A stretch of DNA of 64,000 bases from JBEIHX01 sp040381075 (GCA_040381075.1 JBEIHX010000001.1:189427-253426); one strand, 5' to 3'; counted from the first letter of the stretch, positions 51,277 through 60,054 are shown. Translations and numbers: made by a program. Notes: a model not told the origin generated them from the letters alone.

Positions 51277-53544
51277 TCAGAAGCTCAGGTTCGCCGCCAC
51301 CCCGATGGTGCGTGGCCGATTGATGAACTGATAGGAGATCGGGTTGCCGGCAATGAATTGGGTCACCGCAACTTCGTTGGTGACGTTGTCTGCGAACAGG
51401 CTGAGGCCGATGCCGTTTTTCAACTCAATTCCCGTGCGCAGATCGAGAAGGCTGTAGGCCTCCATCACGGGTGTGAGCTGACCAAGCACGGGAACCCGGT
51501 CACCGACATAGCGGTAGGTTGCGTTGGCGGTGAAGAAGTTTCCGCTTGACCCGATGGGGCTGCGCCAATTGGCCAGCAGGCTGCCGGCGTTCTCGGGGGT
51601 GCCCGGCAGCGGATCGCCCGGATCGATAGAAACACCCCCGCCGGAGACCACGGCCGGCCCGGTCACGGTTGCATCCGAATATGTGTAGGCAAGCGCGAAC
51701 GACAGATTGTCGGTCGCCTTCCAGGCCGCCTCCAGCTCGAAGCCGTTGATCTCAGCCCGGCTGACGTTGCGAACCGATGAGTAGAAGGTCACCAGATCAA
51801 TAGTCGACAGCTGGATGTCGCTCCAGTCAATGCGATAGACAGCAGCGTTCAGGACCAGGCGCTTGTTGAACAGGGACGACCGCACGCCAAGTTCATAATT
51901 CCAGAGCGAATCGGACGTGTAGGAGGTGTCCGGTATGGACACGGGAACCGAGGTGCCGAAGTTAAAGCCGCCGGGACGGTAGCCTGACGCCGCATTGAGA
52001 TAGAACAGCAGGTCTGGCGTCGCTTTATAGCTCAGGTTCACCTTATAGGTGGCGACTGTTTCAGACGCCGCCTGCGAGCGACCGACGAGGGCTGGCCGTC
52101 CGGCCGGTTCAACTTTGCCGCGGGCGTAGACGAAGCGATAGTCGTTCTCCACATCGGCCGTCCGCGCGCCCAGCGTGAGGTCGAACTTGTCGGTGAAGTG
52201 CAGCGTCGCCTCACCGAAGAACGACAGTTCTTCGTAGGACAAGGCGCGGCCCGAATCGATGCCGCGATCGCCGACGGCCAGCGGCCCCCGAGGACCAAGG
52301 ATAATGTTCAGCAATGTCGGGTTGCCTGAAACAACTGCCAGCGTCGCAGCCGTGCCGGTCGTTTTTTCCCGGTAAACACCAACGATCCAGTCCACCGGCC
52401 TGTTCTCGCCCGTGGACGCAAGACGGAATTCAATGGTGTCGCTTTCCCCGCTATTGATGGTGCGGTTATTCAGATAGACGTCCGTCAGCCCGACGATATC
52501 GGCCGCCTCGAACTTGGTGTCCACGTCCGTGTTTTTCCGGGCGAGGATCAGCGTCGCGTCGGCGCCGTCGAACTTGTAGTTGAATTCACCCGAGAAGATT
52601 GACGCCTCACGGATCGCCGGCTGGCGATGCTGAGCGACCAGACGGCTCGTGCTGACCGGCGTCGTCACCGCAGGAGTGAAGGGGTTGAAGTCAACCGGAT
52701 AGGTTGCGGTGATCGCCTGGATGCTGCCGAGATCGATCTTGTTGTAGAGCGCGGTGAGATCGACGGTAAGGCGATCGTTCGGCGTCCAGCGGAAGGCTGC
52801 ACGTCCGCCATAGGTATTCTCATCGTTCGCACCCGGCTCCTGGGTCGTCCCGATCACGTCGATGAATCCGGAGTTGTCATACCCGTAGCCGACCAGACGC
52901 AGCGCCGCCGTCTCGCCGAGCGGAATGTTGACATGCCCCTCGACACCCTTGTTCCAGTCGCCATTATCAGTTGAGGAGACGAAGGTGTTGACCCGTCCTG
53001 ACAGCGCCTCGGTTGACGGCTTGTTCGTGATGTATCGCACCACCCCGCCCATTGCGCTTTGGCCGTAGAGGGTTCCCTGCGGACCGCGCAGAACTTCCAC
53101 CCGGGCGAGGTCGATAAACCGATAGTCCGGCGTCTTTTGCACGGTGCTGCTGATCGGAACCTGATCAAGATAGGCGGCGGTGGTCGAATTCACGATGGAG
53201 TCGGCGTTGGATTGGGTGCCGGTTGCTGTGCCGACGCCGCGAATGATAATTTCGTTGTTGCCGGGCTGGTTGTTTGTAAGCTGGACGCCGGGCACCAGCT
53301 GGACAGCCGCGCCGACGGAGACGATGCCCCGGTCTTCGAGTTCGACGCCGGACAGGGCGCTGACAGCGAGCGGTGTGTCCTGCAACTCGGTCGTCCGCCG
53401 CGTCGCCGTCACGATGACGACCTCCGGCTCACTCGTTGCGCCTGTCTCGCGCGCCTGCGACGCTTCCTGCGCCTGCACGGCGCCCGCGCCAGCGGCCGAG
53501 GCAAGAAGCGCGATCACCGCGCCCGCGATAGGTCCATGCTTCAT
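51277..53544 (-). CDS. TonB-dependent outer-membrane receptor
   Basis: 755 aa. Signal peptide of about 25 residues (KHGPIAGAVIALLASAAGAG, then AVQAQ). A TonB-box-like EVVIVTATRR is followed by the plug (RVEVLRGPQGTLYGQSAMGG) and a 22-strand barrel ending in the C-terminal Phe (VAANLSF). The family includes receptors for sterols, bile salts and plant products in alphaproteobacteria; here it likely imports the ester or acid used by the island. It is the first gene of a minus-strand run into MFS, ligase and PhyH genes. Confidence 0.93.
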   Translation of the reverse strand: MKHGPIAGAVIALLASAAGAGAVQAQEASQARETGATSEPEVVIVTATRRTTELQDTPLAVSALSGVELEDRGIVSVGAAVQLVPGVQLTNNQPGNNEIIIRGVGTATGTQSNADSIVNSTTAAYLDQVPISSTVQKTPDYRFIDLARVEVLRGPQGTLYGQSAMGGVVRYITNKPSTEALSGRVNTFVSSTDNGDWNKGVEGHVNIPLGETAALRLVGYGYDNSGFIDVIGTTQEPGANDENTYGGRAAFRWTPNDRLTVDLTALYNKIDLGSIQAITATYPVDFNPFTPAVTTPVSTSRLVAQHRQPAIREASIFSGEFNYKFDGADATLILARKNTDVDTKFEAADIVGLTDVYLNNRTINSGESDTIEFRLASTGENRPVDWIVGVYREKTTGTAATLAVVSGNPTLLNIILGPRGPLAVGDRGIDSGRALSYEELSFFGEATLHFTDKFDLTLGARTADVENDYRFVYARGKVEPAGRPALVGRSQAASETVATYKVNLSYKATPDLLFYLNAASGYRPGGFNFGTSVPVSIPDTSYTSDSLWNYELGVRSSLFNKRLVLNAAVYRIDWSDIQLSTIDLVTFYSSVRNVSRAEINGFELEAAWKATDNLSFALAYTYSDATVTGPAVVSGGGVSIDPGDPLPGTPENAGSLLANWRSPIGSSGNFFTANATYRYVGDRVPVLGQLTPVMEAYSLLDLRTGIELKNGIGLSLFADNVTNEVAVTQFIAGNPISYQFINRPRTIGVAANLSF

Positions 53545-53635
53545 CTTTCTCTCCCCTCAACGCTGTCACTGATCGCGCCGCTCCTGGCTGCGCGTCATCC
53601 CGTTTTGCGGGCCGATCTCAGGAACTTCACCCATC

Positions 53636-53667
53636 GGCCTGACAGGACTTTTATGATGGCCGACAGG
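53636..53667. promoter_or_regulatory. Direct repeat upstream of the TonB receptor gene
   Basis: GGCCTGACAGG (53636-53646) and GGCCGACAGG (53658-53667) recur with 22-bp spacing, two helical turns, 92-123 bp upstream of the receptor start. On the minus strand the AT-rich bases between them could be a -10. The spacing suits a regulator dimer on one DNA face. Confidence 0.35.
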
Positions 53668-53779
53668 CGAGTGTCTCTGGAGCCTGCTGGCCGTCGCAAG
53701 GGGTTGGCGCGCCATCCGGGGAAGCAGTTTCGGACGACAGTGCGCCCGCAGGCCGGCCCAGGCGGGTGACAGCTTATTC

Positions 53780-53865
53780 AACCCGCCCTGCCGGACACCG
53801 GCCAGGCGCTGCGCGGTTCCAGGCCGGCCAGGCTGCGGCGCAACCGAGCCGCAGCAGGACGGGTT
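53780..53865. other. Hairpin-rich intergenic segment
   Basis: An outer near-perfect stem pairs AACCCGCCCTGC (53780-53791) with GCAGGACGGGTT (53854-53865), 11 of 12. Inside, GCTGCGGC/GCCGCAGC (53832-53839, 53848-53855) makes a perfect 8-bp hairpin, and CCGGCCAGGC is directly repeated (53798-53807, 53824-53833). It could be a structured RNA or leader on either strand. There is no T-tract. Confidence 0.35.
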
Positions 53866-54042
53866 AGCCCGTTGGCGCGAAATGCCAAGCGGCCAGCCGC
53901 AATCTCCCCGTCGCACGGGGACGCCGCCTGCCTATGCTTGAAACAAGGTGGGTCCCTCGTCCGTGCTCCACGGTTGGAAGCGCTCCCACGCAGGGACCCG
54001 ACGCCCGGCAGGGAGCTGCCGAGCCCGATTGCGGAGGACGAC

Positions 54043-54495
54043 GTGACCACACAGCCCGACCCACAGCGCGCCGAGGCGCCGGCGGCTGCTGGCGCATCTG
54101 ACCTTGATGTCGAGATGCGCGCCTATGTGGCCCGCTGGTATGACGCTTTCCCGAACGCCGACGCTGACGCCATGGCGGATTTTTACACCGAGGACGCCCG
54201 GCTCTATCTGTCAGGTCTTCCCGGCGTGCGGGGACGCGACGCAGCGGCGCGATTTCTTGCGCGCATGGCTGGTGCGGTGGACATGGTGATCCGTCATGAG
54301 GTGACGGACGTCGAGCGCCTTGGCGGTGATGTCGCGCTGATCACTGGCAGCGCCTGGGTGGTGAGCACGCCCAAGGCGGGCGGCCCCCCGATCAAGGACG
54401 CATCCCGCTTCATCATGGTGGTGCGGCGGGAGGCCGACGGGGCCTGGCGCTGCAGTTACGACGCATCGCAGCACACACCGGATGTGCGCGCGTGA
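54043..54495 (+). CDS. SnoaL-like/NTF2-fold protein
   Basis: 150 aa from GTG 54043 with GGAGG upstream. The fold is suggested by YVARWYDAFPNADADAMADFY, the ARFLARM helix and the C-terminal GAWRCSYDASQH, as in SnoaL/ketosteroid-isomerase-like proteins. Such proteins can isomerise, hydrate or simply bind ligands. It overlaps the next gene by 4 bp (GTGA), starting a four-gene block with a cupin and a crotonase. Confidence 0.75.
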   Translation: MTTQPDPQRAEAPAAAGASDLDVEMRAYVARWYDAFPNADADAMADFYTEDARLYLSGLPGVRGRDAAARFLARMAGAVDMVIRHEVTDVERLGGDVALITGSAWVVSTPKAGGPPIKDASRFIMVVRREADGAWRCSYDASQHTPDVRA

Positions 54496-55361
54496 GCGGC
54501 AGTTCTGCGCCCGGCCCCGCACCGCTTTATCCAGATGCGTTCTTTCTCTATGCGGAGACGTATCTGCCGCATGACGCGGCCCGGTCTGACACGCTGAACG
54601 CCCTGAAGCGATGCGCTGAGGGAACGGCGCGGGAGACCCCAGACGTCGTCACCTACTTCTTTCGCCCCTCTCCGCTCACTGAAATGATCGGCCGCCGCAC
54701 GCATCCGCAGTGCGTCGCCCTGGAGTCGACCGAACTCTATCTGACGCCGGCCGGCTTTCGCGAGCATCTGACCACGCCTGAGTTCCGCGAGGGTTTGCGC
54801 GCCATGTATCGCGGAACAAGACGTTTGGGCGCGCGCATCTTCTGGATCGGCGCAACCCCCGCCAGCGACATGATGCACAACATCTTTCGCTCCGATCCAC
54901 AAGCCCGGCCCATTGCGGCTGTCGTGGCTTCGCTGTTCAATCCGGGCGTTGCTGCAAGCGCCCCTGCTGAGGACGCGGTATTGGTCTCGATGGCCGCCGA
55001 AGTGGCGAGCGGAGACGGCGCACGGGCTATCGATACGGTGCGCGCTCTTCACAGGACGCTGACTGCGTCCTCTTTCGTCGCCTTCTTCCATCCGCTTGCG
55101 CCGGAGATGATGCGCATCTTCTTCGTGGCTCCGCTGACGGCGCGCCAGCCGCCGACGCGCCTTGGCGAAGATCTCGCTGCGCTCGGCGCGCCGGACAGCG
55201 GGATGACGCAGGTGCGCGGCGTTGTGTCAGGGGCGCGCGCGCGCCAAGACCTGGCGGCTGCGGTCGCCGCAGCGCCGGGCGTCTGGACGCTGACCGGGCC
55301 GCAATGCGCCGGCCATGTCCTGCATCCAGCCTTCGCAGCCCAGTTGCAGAGGGGCGCATGA
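54492..55361 (+). CDS. Protein of unknown function, possible duplicated alpha/beta-barrel
   Basis: 289 aa from GTG 54492. I do not recognise the family. The N-half (FFLYAETYLP, VTYFFRPSPL, STELYLTPAGFREHLTTPEF) resembles antibiotic-biosynthesis-monooxygenase or EthD-like dimeric alpha/beta-barrel domains, and the C-half may repeat the pattern (AVLVSMAAEVASGDG, FVAFFHPLAPEMMRIFFVAP). No signal peptide or membrane segment. It overlaps the SnoaL-like gene upstream and the cupin gene downstream by 4 bp, so it acts with them. Confidence 0.6.
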   Translation: MSGSSAPGPAPLYPDAFFLYAETYLPHDAARSDTLNALKRCAEGTARETPDVVTYFFRPSPLTEMIGRRTHPQCVALESTELYLTPAGFREHLTTPEFREGLRAMYRGTRRLGARIFWIGATPASDMMHNIFRSDPQARPIAAVVASLFNPGVAASAPAEDAVLVSMAAEVASGDGARAIDTVRALHRTLTASSFVAFFHPLAPEMMRIFFVAPLTARQPPTRLGEDLAALGAPDSGMTQVRGVVSGARARQDLAAAVAAAPGVWTLTGPQCAGHVLHPAFAAQLQRGA

Positions 55362-55912
55362 AGCGCGTCATCACCTATCGCGATGCGCAGGGCCTTGGGA
55401 GATTGCGCCTTTCGCAAGCGAGCGCCCGCGATCTTGATGTTACAGCGGTTGGCTGGCGTGAAATCTGGTCGACCTTCCCTGAGGATGCCTGCTACCCGCA
55501 TGCCGCCGACGGCGACCCGACGTGCGAGCCCCGCTGGCGCAGCGTGTTTCCGGCGCCAGGCCAAACCATTTTCCGCGTCCTGGAATATCGCCCTGAGGAG
55601 GCGCGAGCTGGCGAACCGATCTGGTCGGAGCGCGAGCAGGAGACAATTCAGGCGTGTCTGCCGGGCCTGCTGGAGAGCTTGGATCCGCAGGAACCGGGAA
55701 TGCACGCGACCCATAGCGTTGATTACATCGTCATCATCAGCGGTGCGATCGTTCTTGATGTCGATGGCGGAGCGTCGATCGAGCTCGGGCCGGGCGATGT
55801 GGTGGTCCAGAACGGAGCGCGCCACGCATGGCGTCCGCTCGGGCGGGTCACCATGGCCTGTGTGCTTGTCGGCGTGGCCGCCGATCATGCAACCACGCGC
55901 ACGGCGCGATGA
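55358..55912 (+). CDS. Cupin-domain protein
   Basis: 184 aa from ATG 55358 (overlaps previous stop). The C-half is a cupin barrel: HSVDYIVIISGAIVLDV and ELGPGDVVVQNGARHAWRP. The second motif keeps PGD and a late His; the first has His near HSVDY, so a metal could be bound by few ligands. Function unknown: small-molecule binding, isomerase or oxygenase are all possible. Translationally coupled within the 54043-56824 block. Confidence 0.75.
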   Translation: MKRVITYRDAQGLGRLRLSQASARDLDVTAVGWREIWSTFPEDACYPHAADGDPTCEPRWRSVFPAPGQTIFRVLEYRPEEARAGEPIWSEREQETIQACLPGLLESLDPQEPGMHATHSVDYIVIISGAIVLDVDGGASIELGPGDVVVQNGARHAWRPLGRVTMACVLVGVAADHATTRTAR

Positions 55913-55927
55913 CTTGGGGGGACGGCC

Positions 55928-56824
55928 ATGACCACATATACCACCATCCGTTATGAAACGCCCGCTGATGGGGTGGCGCGCATAGTCCTTGCCCGTCCGG
56001 AAAAGCGCAACGCCCAGAACACGCGCATGCTCTACGAACTCAACGCCGCCTTTGAGGCAGCCGCGGTTGATGACGCCATCAAGGTTGTCGTGCTGGCTGC
56101 GGACGGGGCGCATTTCTCGGCAGGCCATGACCTTGGCGAAACTGACCGGCGCGCGACGCTGGAGGAGTTCAAATCCGTCGGACTGTGGTGTGGTTATGGG
56201 TGCGCCGGCGCCGAGGGTCACATGGGGTACGAGAAAGAAGTCTACATCGGCTTCAGCGAGCGCTGGCGCAACTTTGCCAAGCCGACCATAGCGTGCGTGC
56301 AGGGCAAATGCATCGCCGGGGGGCTGATGCTGGTGTGGCCCTGTGACATCATCATCGCCTCGCAGGAGGCTGAGTTCTGTGACAACACCGTCAATATGGG
56401 AATTTGCGGCGCGGAGTATTTCAACCATCCGTGGGAAATGGGCGTACGCAAGGCGAAGGAATTCCTGTTCACGGCGGATACCATGACAGCGGCGGAAGCC
56501 TGGCGACTGGGCATGGTCAATCATGTGGTGCCGCGCGATGCTCTTGACACCTTCACTCTCGACCTCGCCGTCAGGATAGCACGCAAGCCGATGTTCGCCC
56601 TCAAGCTGATCAAGGAAGCGGTGAATACGGCGCAGGACAGCCAGGGCCGCGTGACGGCGATGAAGGCGAGCTTTGCGCTGCATCAGCTGTCTCACAGCCA
56701 CAACATGGAGCTGTACGGCGTTCGGGCAGACCCGACTTTCCTTCGGTCGTCCGGCTTCGCAGACAAGAACCCGCGCTTCGCCCAGGCGCGCGCACCGACC
56801 TCGGAAAAACCCAACGAGAATTAG
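55928..56824 (+). CDS. Crotonase-family protein with unusual active site
   Basis: 298 aa. RPEKRNAQNTRM, the oxyanion motif FSAGHDLGE, and CIAGGLMLVWPCDIIIASQ are crotonase features. The GGCEL Glu is replaced (GGLML) and the QPEIxLG segment reads CDNTVNMGICGAEYF, so it is not a standard hydratase. It may be a decarboxylase, hydrolase or C-C lyase of the superfamily. Last structural gene before the TetR regulator; coupled to the cupin gene by a 15-bp gap. Confidence 0.8.
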   Translation: MTTYTTIRYETPADGVARIVLARPEKRNAQNTRMLYELNAAFEAAAVDDAIKVVVLAADGAHFSAGHDLGETDRRATLEEFKSVGLWCGYGCAGAEGHMGYEKEVYIGFSERWRNFAKPTIACVQGKCIAGGLMLVWPCDIIIASQEAEFCDNTVNMGICGAEYFNHPWEMGVRKAKEFLFTADTMTAAEAWRLGMVNHVVPRDALDTFTLDLAVRIARKPMFALKLIKEAVNTAQDSQGRVTAMKASFALHQLSHSHNMELYGVRADPTFLRSSGFADKNPRFAQARAPTSEKPNEN

Positions 56825-57102
56825 GTCTGGGTCGTCCTCCTATTCATGCTCCAGGTCGTCCCCTTTGGTTGTGCGGGGACAAATGCGGAGATATCCGGGT
56901 CGCGATGGCGGCGGGCCCGCACCGCGGCGGAGTTTGCTGGGGCGCGTGCGACTGCGCGCTGGCGCCGCCCGCCTGGCCTGGCTGCGGTTGGGCCCTCACG
57001 GCATCCGCGCGTGTTGCTCTGCGGGCTGCGTCACGCCAACCTGTGCCCCGCTGTGGCGGGGCAGCGCGCCGGCAGTGTAGACTCCCGCGGGAAGAGGCAA
57101 CC

Positions 57103-57786
57103 GTGGCGCGATCACCCATTTCGCAGCAAGAATCGGCCCCTGCCGGACGGCGGGTCGGGCGCAAGGCGCACCGGGCGTTGTCCGGCGGCGGCGAAGGTCC
57201 CTTCAGTCGGGAGTCCCTGCACCAGAGCAAGACTGAGGCGATTATCGCGGCAGCGGCCCGACTGATCCATGAGCGGGGAGTGTCGGGGACATCGCTCGAT
57301 GATGTCGCCGAAGCGCTCGGGATCACCAAGCCGGCGGTCTACTATTACATCCCAAGCAAGGAAGAATTGATCTTCCAGTGTCATATGCGGATCGTGCGCC
57401 ATCAGGCGGCCGCGATCGATGCGGCGGCGGCTCACACCGGTCCGGGCATTGAAAAGATCCGCATTTTTGTGCGTGACTACGCGCAGTTCGTGTGGTCTGC
57501 CGACTCCGGGCTGCCGCGATTATGGCATGACCGTTCCTTGAGCGCGCCAAGGCGGCGCGCGGTCAACAAAGCCTATTTCGAGCAATCCGATCGCGTGGTG
57601 AGGATCATCGAGGCGGCGATGGGCGACCGCAGTCTGAGGCGTCGTGACCCGTTGGTCGTCGAGCGGGCGCTTGTGAGTTCGATCCTGTGGGTGCCCATCT
57701 GGTACTCAGAGCGCGACGTCCCCTACGATCAAGACAAACTGCTCGATGAACTCCTGCAGATCTTCTTCCGCGGCCTGCAGGCCTGA
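57103..57786 (+). CDS. TetR-family transcriptional regulator
   Basis: 227 aa from GTG 57103, with GAGG upstream; longer in-frame extensions are unlikely. The HTH is near residues 45-95 (ARLIHERGVSGTSLDDVAEA then LGITKPAVYYYIPSKEELIF). The C-terminal ligand domain (about 100-220) resembles TetR/FadR-type regulators of acyl-CoA metabolism. It is convergent with the hydrolase at 57841, whose promoter carries a palindromic site, so it may repress that gene and perhaps others in the island in response to an acyl-CoA. Confidence 0.87.
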   Translation: MARSPISQQESAPAGRRVGRKAHRALSGGGEGPFSRESLHQSKTEAIIAAAARLIHERGVSGTSLDDVAEALGITKPAVYYYIPSKEELIFQCHMRIVRHQAAAIDAAAAHTGPGIEKIRIFVRDYAQFVWSADSGLPRLWHDRSLSAPRRRAVNKAYFEQSDRVVRIIEAAMGDRSLRRRDPLVVERALVSSILWVPIWYSERDVPYDQDKLLDELLQIFFRGLQA

Positions 57787-57840
57787 GCATCGACTGTCTC
57801 CTGCCCGGTACATTGCCCCGCGCCATGACGGTGCGGCGCC

Positions 57841-58740
57841 TCAGGACAATCGCGACTCGATGAACGCGCCAATCGCCTTGATCGCGTCTCGACCCTCATC
57901 GAGTTCGCTCGCGAACCAATGCCAGACGTGAAACATGTCAGGCCACACCTCGAATGTCAGATCCACGCCATCCCGGCGCGCGATGTGTGCGATTGCGATT
58001 GCATCGTCGAGCAGGACCTCACCGCCGCCAACCTGGATCAGCATTGGTGGCAGCCCCTGCAGACTGGCGAAAATTGGTGAAACATACGGGCCTCGAGGAT
58101 CGCCGCCGCCCACATAGGCCTTGGCGCCGATGGCCAGCGGAACGGTGCTGGCGATGTCGCGCCCAACATTGCGGGTCAGGGATTGACCGGACAGGGTCAT
58201 GTCAACCCAGGGCGAGACGGGGACTGCGAGCGCTGGCATAGGCAGCCGGCCTTCGTCGCGGATCCTGAGGAGGGCCGCGATCGTCAGACCACCGCCGGCT
58301 GACTCTCCGGACAGGCAAATGTTCGCCGGATCGTGACCCTGATCCAGCAGCCAGGCATAGGCGTCGAGCACGTCGTCAAGCGCTGCTGGAAACGGATGCT
58401 CCGGCGCCAGTCGATAGTCGACGCTCAAAACGCGCGCGCGCGCCGCCCGCGACAGGTGTGCGCAACATTCTCGTACAGTCCTGGGAGAGCCGGAAATGTA
58501 GCAGCCGCCGTGGATGTAAAGGATGACACGGGTGACCAATGCGTTTGGCGCGTCAACGAATTCCGCTGGCGCGGCGCCCGCCAGAACTGACGTAACGACA
58601 ACGTCTTCCGGCGGCGGATAGCGTCCTTCGAAGGACGCCATGGCTTGGCGCACACCCGTCAGGCTTTGGGAGAACGCCTCCCGGACTGGGCGCTGGGCGT
58701 CCAGGGTCTGCATCAGCCGGGTGTAACTCTCGCTCGCCAT
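57841..58740 (-). CDS. Alpha/beta hydrolase of the HSL/acetyl-hydrolase family
   Basis: 299 aa from ATG 58740, with GGGGAGA upstream. IHGGCY (variant oxyanion motif), GESAGGGLTIAALLRIRDEG and the C-terminal DMFHVWHWFASEL contain the likely Ser and His of the triad. It is a relative of the 45748 hydrolase. It lies alone at the right edge of the island, next to rlpA, downstream of a TetR-type palindrome. Confidence 0.86.
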   Translation of the reverse strand: MASESYTRLMQTLDAQRPVREAFSQSLTGVRQAMASFEGRYPPPEDVVVTSVLAGAAPAEFVDAPNALVTRVILYIHGGCYISGSPRTVRECCAHLSRAARARVLSVDYRLAPEHPFPAALDDVLDAYAWLLDQGHDPANICLSGESAGGGLTIAALLRIRDEGRLPMPALAVPVSPWVDMTLSGQSLTRNVGRDIASTVPLAIGAKAYVGGGDPRGPYVSPIFASLQGLPPMLIQVGGGEVLLDDAIAIAHIARRDGVDLTFEVWPDMFHVWHWFASELDEGRDAIKAIGAFIESRLS

Positions 58741-58796
58741 GAACTGTCTCCCCACGTGCGTGCCTGTGCGGCGCAGGCGTCGAACCTAAGGGTAGG

Positions 58797-58825
58797 AACA
58801 GTTTACTGGATAGTAAAGAGCTGTT
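58797..58825. promoter_or_regulatory. TetR-type operator upstream of the 57841-58740 hydrolase
   Basis: TTTACT-GGAT-AGTAAA (58802-58817) is a perfect inverted repeat with a 4-bp centre, flanked by AACAG (58797-58801) and CTGTT (58821-58825) as an offset outer repeat. It lies about 60-85 bp before the hydrolase start. Palindromes of this length and AT-richness are typical TetR-family operators, and a TetR gene is only about 1 kb away. Confidence 0.6.
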
Positions 58826-58902
58826 GATCCGGATCGGGTCTCCTGCGCGGCGCGGTTCGCGCGTGCGGGTCTGCTGTCAGCGGATGCGCCGCGGTCGCGC
58901 GA

Positions 58903-60054
58903 TTACGGTGCAGGCGACAGGCGCACGATACGTGCGTCGGTATGTCCGATCGCCGACAGGCGCGTCAGGGTCGCTTCGGCGCCCTGGGAATTGGGCCACG
59001 GACCAAGCACCACGCGGAACATCGTTGCGCCGTTGACAACGGCCGGGCGAACAGCGACCGCGCCGACGACCGAGACGGCCGTTCGGGCGCGCTCAGCATT
59101 CGCCAGGGCTGCAAAGGCCCCTACCTGCACGAAGTAGCCTGCGGCCACGGCCTTTGGAGGCTCAAGCGGGGCAGCACTGATCGTCGCAGCGAGCGCCGCC
59201 GGCTGATAGGCGGCCAGTTGGGTCTGCGGTCGCGCCTGAGGCTCCCCTGCGGACATGGGCTCTGTCGGACGGGTGTCCGCCTCTTGCTTGGGGGCGGGTC
59301 CGAACTGGCCGCCTGGCGGACCAACGCCCGCTGCGGAGCCTGCCGTCAGACGCTCGTTTGCACCCTGAGGCGTACCTGGTCCCAGGTAGCGTACGCGCGT
59401 ACGTGCAGTGCCGCTTTCCCGCATGCCGAGGGCGAGCGCGGCGGCCTGCGACAGATCAAGGGATCGGCCAGGCACAAACGGTCCGCGATCATTGAGCCGC
59501 ACCGTCACCCGCCGGCCGTTTTCAAGGTTTGTCACATCGACCAGGCTCGGCAGCGGCAGCGTGGGGTGTGCGCCGGTCATTGCAAATTGGTCGTAGACTT
59601 CGCCGTTGGCGGTCAGTTGGCCGTGGAAGGGGCCGCCATACCAGGAGGCGATGACCTCCTCGTCATAGTCTGGTTCATGCGCCGGGACGTACCATACGCC
59701 ATTGACCTGATAGGGCGCCCCGATCTTGAGGGGGCCGAGGCCCCGACTGCTCGGGCCGGCCGGAGGGGACTGCAGCCGGCGTGAGGACAGCGCGGCAGGT
59801 TCGCTCGATGGGCGTGCGCCCGCCCTCTCCAATCGCTGCGGCAGCGCGACGCGAGCCGCGGACGGCGGTCCCAGCGACGCAAGTTCGGTCGGCGCGCGCA
59901 CCGGCCCGCCTGGCCCATAGAGCACGTCCGGCGCGCGCAGGGCCTGCGCGCTTGCCGGGTGGCCAAGCAGCGATGCCGCCGCCAGGCCGAGGGCAGCCGC
60001 CGTCAGAAAGGCCGCGCCGGTTTCGCGCCGCCCGAAATGGAGTTCTTCCGCCAC
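58903..60054 (-). CDS. rlpA: Septal-ring lipoprotein-like RlpA (DPBB-SPOR)
   Basis: 383 aa. Hydrophobic N-terminal segment (FLTAAALGLAAASLL) ending in ASAQA, a double-psi beta-barrel (ASWYGGPFHGQLTANGEVYD, then RLNDRGPF and RSLDLSQAAA) and a C-terminal SPOR domain (GYFVQVGAFAALANAERART). This matches RlpA lytic transglycosylase-like proteins that bind denuded glycan at the septum. No lipobox Cys is visible, so it appears secreted rather than lipid-anchored. It normally neighbours the tmk-holB cluster in alphaproteobacteria, so the island seems to separate them. Confidence 0.9.
   Translation of the reverse strand: MAEELHFGRRETGAAFLTAAALGLAAASLLGHPASAQALRAPDVLYGPGGPVRAPTELASLGPPSAARVALPQRLERAGARPSSEPAALSSRRLQSPPAGPSSRGLGPLKIGAPYQVNGVWYVPAHEPDYDEEVIASWYGGPFHGQLTANGEVYDQFAMTGAHPTLPLPSLVDVTNLENGRRVTVRLNDRGPFVPGRSLDLSQAAALALGMRESGTARTRVRYLGPGTPQGANERLTAGSAAGVGPPGGQFGPAPKQEADTRPTEPMSAGEPQARPQTQLAAYQPAALAATISAAPLEPPKAVAAGYFVQVGAFAALANAERARTAVSVVGAVAVRPAVVNGATMFRVVLGPWPNSQGAEATLTRLSAIGHTDARIVRLSPAP

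Larger units (their letters stand above)
53545..54042. other. Divergent intergenic region with repeats and hairpins
   Basis: About 500 bp between the minus-strand TonB receptor and the plus-strand SnoaL-like gene. It contains an operator-like direct repeat (53636-53667) and a hairpin-rich segment (53780-53865). No protein gene. Confidence 0.6.

Noticed and set aside
14790..58740. Complete steroid degradation cluster
   Set aside because: Ligases, paired dehydrogenases and SCP2 thiolases fit steroid side chains, but no ketosteroid dehydrogenase, 9-alpha-hydroxylase or ring-cleavage genes are present, so the substrate is left open.
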